In this document: positions 61,101 to 64,000 of the stretch, in pieces | Numbering within the stretch: the first letter of the stretch is position 1 | Layout of the letters: each line of letters starts with the position of its first letter | Assembly (NCBI GenBank): GCA_964513465.1 | Contig: CAZEMR010000002.1 | Location: 1-64,000 of the forward strand | Direction of reading: 5' to 3' | DNA from: CAZEMR01 sp964513465 | GTDB taxonomy: Bacteria; Bacteroidota; Ignavibacteria; Kapaibacteriales; UBA2268 | DNA: 64,000 nucleotides | Made by a program: the position numbers and the translations under genes | Notes under the pieces: model-generated | What the model was told of the DNA's origin: nothing | Database searches by the model: none | What the model saw: the letters and a program-made list of their open reading frames with translations, nothing else

Positions 61101-61219
61101 TCGACGCAGGTTCGCACTCCGCCAGCATCAATGCAGCTGATCTTTCTGCCGGAAATTACATCCTCAGAATTACGGCTGGCAACAACACGGCAGTTACCAA
61201 GATTACAATTATCAAATAA
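58106..61219 (+). CDS. T9SS surface protein with two copies of a shared domain, 1037 aa
   Basis: An ideal AAGGAGG site precedes the ATG. The signal peptide is long (about 34 residues, ending DAKAQ). Residues about 60-230 form a cohesin-like sandwich (VDPIKSFKFTVLYDSTYLRA). A BACON-like segment (ISSDSEWLYFNTY) follows at about 345-360. The domain shared with neighbouring proteins appears twice, at about 491-648 (GVGHRATHGVDPLYGE ... FDARWYP ... LYIRD) and about 835-950 (NFEYPPVPPMELFDVRF). Between them a module starts DGWNLLSMPVLPVNTEW and continues PGQGYFVKYE. The T9SS tail is FKAYPNPASSFANVMFSVP ending LSAGNYILRITAG. Confidence 0.9.
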   Translation: MNRYFLQRREYRILLSIFLFVGLLMAFAPDAKAQNRPAAPVISLTGAYDGWDQNWFPDGRITFSPSRNLDNPREVLVPVFIENRWFYYENSAPQYIVDPIKSFKFTVLYDSTYLRAVGYQKTHPQFGEDDPRLDYDFQTGELIEPLAKNFNVVWFDEPNSEYKEIFEPEYEYSPNEKRRGRGITITGTSTVPMPNTDVNAVGDFQVLLYLKFEVRTTQSATTPLIISLESIMYNDLDVRKNAPFEEMRPYDSQVETHYSDPTRFTGVAGVNNEAYTKFNTYPQFPGVIYAKITGALPSFDFTLQSYFTGTEGIREETPSLFEIVEPLTIDSTEILPNYAEAEIRVMNDVSETRLQNVRISSDSEWLYFNTYSTGGSRSPCPGRTHDCYIDWIDNGTITSPEGDPYGEVPEPEGDVYIRISCDPSEIQEEEEKTGVYVGYITLDSDDAEFEPVRLKVTFMYLRSPFDGLLEDVPGINLDLVNGNGEKINLIFGVGHRATHGVDPLYGEFAYQYPLSTNDFDARWYPKDDDGTNIVPFGLGDMAPNALNPRSNSRDIRNYYATSHSLAYYCEFNAVQYPLTIEWDINDFTILLPDGTQEEPTLYIRDIVNGVPQQGTNMRNATRTGATTFAYTISDPRVTSFLIEYTLPQVVEYLDELGNPIIKDGWNLLSMPVLPVNTEWDQVFPLATNKPWRFYNNNYQQEEVLKPGQGYFVKYEDVVDTRFKGATLVNISPDMGYNIRLTGGWNTIGALSIPMSINDIDFEPFQPGIVPDIDEALAKGVYEYRTDQGYFEVSQLVPGLGYWLYANQQGYLALRAQKFNAAQDQSNIRKETVLAQSVKIDLNDNAQHSKSLYLTENNRVDLGNFEYPPVPPMELFDVRFSNNGYLEMAGEATMMLQGVEYPISIAMQNPDAVYTLTDAVTGEVFGQITEDNNVIEIEKVKSDRIKIEKADAEGFEFKAYPNPASSFANVMFSVPESGNVNIALYDAIGNKVMTIADAQFDAGSHSASINAADLSAGNYILRITAGNNTAVTKITIIK

Positions 61220-61248
61220 TTGCCGCTGCTAATATTACTATGAATTGC

Positions 61249-61290
61249 AAATGGGCGACGCGGAGTATCCGGGTCGTCCATTTGTATTAT
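61249..61290 (+). terminator. Terminator after the 1037-aa surface protein gene
   Basis: AAATGGGCGAC (61249-61259) pairs with GTCGTCCATTT (61273-61283) with one mismatch, loop 13 bases that can pair further (CGGAGTATCCG), then GTATTATTATT. It lies 30 bases after the stop. Confidence 0.7.
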
Positions 61291-61311
61291 TATTAATTAT
61301 TAACTGAAGAT

Positions 61312-62088
61312 ATGAAAACTATAAGACTATTGTTAATTGCGGTATTACTGATGGCGCCGGTTATTGCGTATGCAATTCCGAATGAACGCATTCAGATTAT
61401 TCAGACTAATGACGCCGACCAGATATTTAACCGCATTATTATTGGGATTGATCAGACCGCTACGAATGGCATCGATACCGCGCTCGGAGAGGCTGCTTTG
61501 CCGCCTTTTTTGCCGCCTGGGCCCGTGCTGCATGGTTTTTGCGTGATCGAACACGGCGAGGGCCAGCTCGACTGGTCATATCTTGATATTAGGCCAATAC
61601 CGGATGAAGATAAATTTTATGTAAAATATCAGATTAAGCTGCAACGCGGCGAAGGCCGGGTAATGTGGCTGTCACGGCCGCCGCTTTCGAATTATATCGA
61701 TTCGATAAAGGTAACCGATATTATAACAGAAAATATATACATACGCGATTTTGCGGATTCATCTAAAATCACAATCGAAAATCCCAGCCTGAACGACTTT
61801 TTTGTGCATGTGTGGTATAATAAAATTCCTACCAGCGTTGAAGAGATAGTTTCCGATACCAAAATAAATATCTACCCTCAACCGGCAAATACTGCTATTA
61901 CAATAAAAAGCGATAAAAACTGTTATTCATATATAATATATGATATGGCCGGAAATACCTGTAAAAACGGAAAACCCTTTTCCGAAAAAGCTACCGTCGA
62001 TGTATCAGATCTGGCGGCGGGTATTTATACAATTGTGATATTTGATGAATTAGGAACTTTTCAACAAAAAATGATTATCATCGAATAA
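61312..62088 (+). CDS. Small T9SS protein carrying the shared domain, 258 aa
   Basis: Signal peptide: MKTIRLLLIAVLLMAPVIAY, cleaved near AIP. Residues about 41-172 are a compact version of the domain found in the two large neighbours: IGIDQTATNGIDTALGEAAL, then PPFLPPGPVLHG, ending NDFFVHVWYNKI. The T9SS tail is INIYPQPANTAITIKSDKN ending LAAGIYTIVIFDELG (about 182-258). Here the domain is essentially the entire mature protein besides the sorting tail, so this gene defines its borders. It stands 29 bases before the glycosyltransferase gene. Confidence 0.88.
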   Translation: MKTIRLLLIAVLLMAPVIAYAIPNERIQIIQTNDADQIFNRIIIGIDQTATNGIDTALGEAALPPFLPPGPVLHGFCVIEHGEGQLDWSYLDIRPIPDEDKFYVKYQIKLQRGEGRVMWLSRPPLSNYIDSIKVTDIITENIYIRDFADSSKITIENPSLNDFFVHVWYNKIPTSVEEIVSDTKINIYPQPANTAITIKSDKNCYSYIIYDMAGNTCKNGKPFSEKATVDVSDLAAGIYTIVIFDELGTFQQKMIIIE

Positions 62089-62116
62089 GTCGGCTACGAG
62101 ATTACAGGAGAAAAAA

Positions 62117-63226
62117 GTGGATAAAGATAACGAACAAAGAAACAAGCAGGATAAAGACAGCCAGCAACCACGTCGTAATCCTCGTCGCGGCCAAAGAAAG
62201 CCACGGCCGCAGGGAACGACACAGCAAAAACAGCAGCCAGACCAGAAACAGCAAAAATCTCAGCAGAAACCTCGTAAGCCAGGCTCACCCAAAAAGCAGT
62301 CGATAATTTCTGTGGTGGTACCTTTGCTTAACGAAGAGGAGTCGCTTCCGGAGCTTGCTTTCCAGCTTGAGGAAGAGCTCGAAAAATTTGTTAAAAACCG
62401 CTACGAAGTGATATTTGTCGACGATGGCTCGACCGACAATTCATTCGAGGTAATCAGGCGGCTCAATCAGCGCAATCACAAATTCCGCGCTATAAGATTT
62501 CGCAGAAATTATGGCAAATCGGCTGCGCTGTCCGTAGGCTTCAAACAGGCGAGAGGCGTTATCATTATTACGATGGACGCCGATCTGCAGGACGATCCTG
62601 CGGAGATTCCGAACCTGGTCGGCAAAATCAAAGAGGGCTACGATCTGGTATCCGGATGGAAGAAAAAGCGTAAAGACCCTTTGAGCAAGACCATTCCTTC
62701 GAAATTTTTTAATTTTGTGACATCAAAGCTCAGCGGTATTAAATTGCATGACTTCAATTGCGGGCTGAAGGCTTATCGCAAAGAAGTAGCGCAATCGCTC
62801 GATGTGTATGGCGAAATGCATCGCTATCTGCCGGCTCTTGCGCACTGGGAGGGGTTCCGGGTGACCGAAATTCCGGTTAAGCACCACGAACGCCGCTACG
62901 GCAAGTCAAAATTCGGATTCTCGAGATTTATCAAGGGCTATCTCGATCTACTGACCGTGATGTTTACTACACGTTACCTTAAGCGGCCGCTGCATTTCTT
63001 CGGTACGCTCGGCACGCTCTTTGCATCGATAGGCTTTATTATTGATCTTTGGCTGACAATAGAATGGCTGCTTGGGTGGACATCGCTGAGCAATCGCCCG
63101 CTGGCGCTTTTGGGAGTATTGCTCATAATCGTGGGCGTTCAGTTCATTTCGATGGGACTTATTGGCGAAATGATTGTGAAAAATACTCAAAAAGACACAA
63201 TATATAGTATAAAAGAAAAAATTTAA
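62117..63226 (+). CDS. DPM-synthase/GtrB-like glycosyltransferase with Gln/Lys-rich N-terminal tail, 369 aa
   Basis: GTG start with GGAGAAAA upstream. The first 60 residues are low complexity and basic (Q, K, R, P; for example QQPRRNPRRGQRKPRP) and not part of the enzyme fold. The GT-A domain (about 62-290) has SVVVPLLNEEESLPELAFQL, VIFVDDGSTDNSFEVIRRLN, RRNYGKSAALSVGFKQARG, ITMDADLQDDPAEIPNLV, FNCGLKAYRKEVAQSL and HHERRYGKSKFGFSRFIKGY. Two C-terminal transmembrane helices follow (about 295-318 and 330-352). This is the polyprenyl-phosphate sugar synthase plan. The tail could bind nucleic acid, membrane or a partner; unknown. Confidence 0.93.
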   Translation: MDKDNEQRNKQDKDSQQPRRNPRRGQRKPRPQGTTQQKQQPDQKQQKSQQKPRKPGSPKKQSIISVVVPLLNEEESLPELAFQLEEELEKFVKNRYEVIFVDDGSTDNSFEVIRRLNQRNHKFRAIRFRRNYGKSAALSVGFKQARGVIIITMDADLQDDPAEIPNLVGKIKEGYDLVSGWKKKRKDPLSKTIPSKFFNFVTSKLSGIKLHDFNCGLKAYRKEVAQSLDVYGEMHRYLPALAHWEGFRVTEIPVKHHERRYGKSKFGFSRFIKGYLDLLTVMFTTRYLKRPLHFFGTLGTLFASIGFIIDLWLTIEWLLGWTSLSNRPLALLGVLLIIVGVQFISMGLIGEMIVKNTQKDTIYSIKEKI

Positions 63227-63246
63227 TCTTTTTGCAGGCAAAATTT

Positions 63247-64000
63247 ATGAAAAGAATTTATCCATTTGCGTTCATTCTAATTTGCGTGGCAATGCTGGCA
63301 TATTCACCGCATTCCGCCACCGCGCAGTTTACTTCCAAAACTTATATATCCGGAGGATTGTCGACCCTGGCAATGCCCGGCGAAACGCCGAATACTTTGC
63401 CGATGGTGCAGCGCGATACTACCAAAGAGCAAATCACCGGCGGAAGCTTTAATGGAAGCCAGCCCGGAATTGGACTTCAGTTCCTGTTTGTTCTCGATAA
63501 GGAAGAAAATTTCCGAATACCGCTCGGCTTCGATTACAATTTTTTCCGTGCTGCCGAACGTATCCCGATCTCGGCTTTTTATGAAGCGCGACTGAAGCAC
63601 AGGGTGGATGTGGCAGGAATTAATCTGGGGCTGCACTACGCTTTTCTGAAGTTTCCGCTTGCTCAGGCAAAAATTTATGGCGGAATCGAAGCGCGAGCCA
63701 CATATGTATTTAATGGAGAATTCCAGAAAATTCAGAATTATAAGCTCGACGATCTGATGGACGAAGACGTTACTATACCTACTAAGCCGGACGTCTGGCG
63801 TTTCGGAGGGCAAGCGCGCCTCGGTATCGAAGGCGAGATTTTCGACCCGGTTTATATTAACACAAGTGTGGCGTTCGGAGTTATAAATTTGATCGGACGC
63901 GATGATCAGCGCGGCGAACTCTTTACGATACTTTCGCAGTACGAAAACGAGGAATCGCTGGTATCTGTGATCAATTTCTCTTTTTTAATTCAATATAAAT
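63247..64000 (+). CDS. Outer-membrane beta-barrel-like protein (3' end beyond window)
   Basis: The frame opens at ATG 63247 with GCAGG nearby and stays open to the last base (251 codons). Signal peptide: MKRIYPFAFILICVAMLAYS ending SATAQ. The mature part has alternating hydrophobic strands with aromatic ends, such as PGIGLQFLFVLDKEENFRIP, VAGINLGLHYAFLKFPLAQA and IYGGIEARATYVFNG. The last residues seen (SLVSVINFSFLIQYK) look like a closing beta-barrel strand, so only a few codons may be missing. It is an outer-membrane protein of PorT/OmpW-like architecture; exact family unknown. Confidence 0.75.
   Translation, partial: MKRIYPFAFILICVAMLAYSPHSATAQFTSKTYISGGLSTLAMPGETPNTLPMVQRDTTKEQITGGSFNGSQPGIGLQFLFVLDKEENFRIPLGFDYNFFRAAERIPISAFYEARLKHRVDVAGINLGLHYAFLKFPLAQAKIYGGIEARATYVFNGEFQKIQNYKLDDLMDEDVTIPTKPDVWRFGGQARLGIEGEIFDPVYINTSVAFGVINLIGRDDQRGELFTILSQYENEESLVSVINFSFLIQYK

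Overview
The window looks like chromosomal DNA of a flagellated member of the Bacteroidota, most likely from the Kapabacteria/Ignavibacteria side of the phylum. At least five secreted proteins end in a type IX secretion (T9SS) sorting domain of the YPNP(A/F) type. Several promoters fit the Bacteroidota consensus TTG-N17-21-TAnnTTTG. Shine-Dalgarno sites are often weak, and flagellar C-ring genes (fliL, fliM, fliN, fliO) sit beside mreBCD and smc. The lineage is an inference from gene content; no rRNA gene is present to confirm it.

Layout. 1-4.9 kb: a truncated lipoprotein gene, tRNA-Leu(UAA) with terminator, a gene-poor stretch, a small HTH-like protein, a secreted protein with SIWN repeats and a large TPR lipoprotein. 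5.0-10.5 kb: a two-gene operon encoding DrmA and DrmB, the helicase and DUF1998 proteins of the DISARM anti-phage system, without drmC or a methyltransferase; drmA seems to have lost its 5' end. 10.8-17.4 kb: three secreted beta-propeller/PKD/T9SS proteins. 17.6-19.0 kb: UDP-glucose dehydrogenase. 19.3-21.9 kb: fliLMNO. 22.0-24.5 kb: mreBCD. 24.5-28.1 kb: smc. 28.1-29.3 kb: a repeat-bearing secreted protein and a CoA-binding protein.

29.5-40.7 kb is a surface-glycan locus in two converging operons. The plus-strand operon holds a GT2 with membrane anchor, a DUF2142 membrane protein and a second GT2. The minus-strand operon holds a TPR membrane protein, an acyltransferase/aminotransferase-like fusion, a DegT sugar aminotransferase, GT2, GT4, gmd and fcl. 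It has its own promoter and would make GDP-L-fucose and an N-acylated amino sugar. 40.8-46.9 kb carries housekeeping genes: an M15 peptidase, a PPP-type phosphatase, gatB, a fused 2-oxoacid dehydrogenase E1, tRNA-Arg(CCG) and a TPR membrane protein.

46.9-62.1 kb is a cluster of surface proteins: a 2662-residue protein with GGA(I/L) beta-helix repeats interrupted by a seven-blade Ycf48-like propeller, then a dockerin-like protein, a cohesin-like protein, a 1037-residue protein and a small T9SS protein. Three of these share a recurring domain (consensus around ATxGxD...GE...FDxRW) that I do not recognise as a named family. The window closes with a DPM-synthase-like glycosyltransferase and a truncated outer-membrane beta-barrel gene.

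The best leads are the DrmAB pair with its truncated drmA, the propeller-in-helix giant protein and the shared domain, the acyltransferase/aminotransferase fusion, a FliY-like CheY-binding motif on a short FliN, the inverted repeat around the tRNA-Arg promoter, and a marked excess of TATATATA tracts inside genes.
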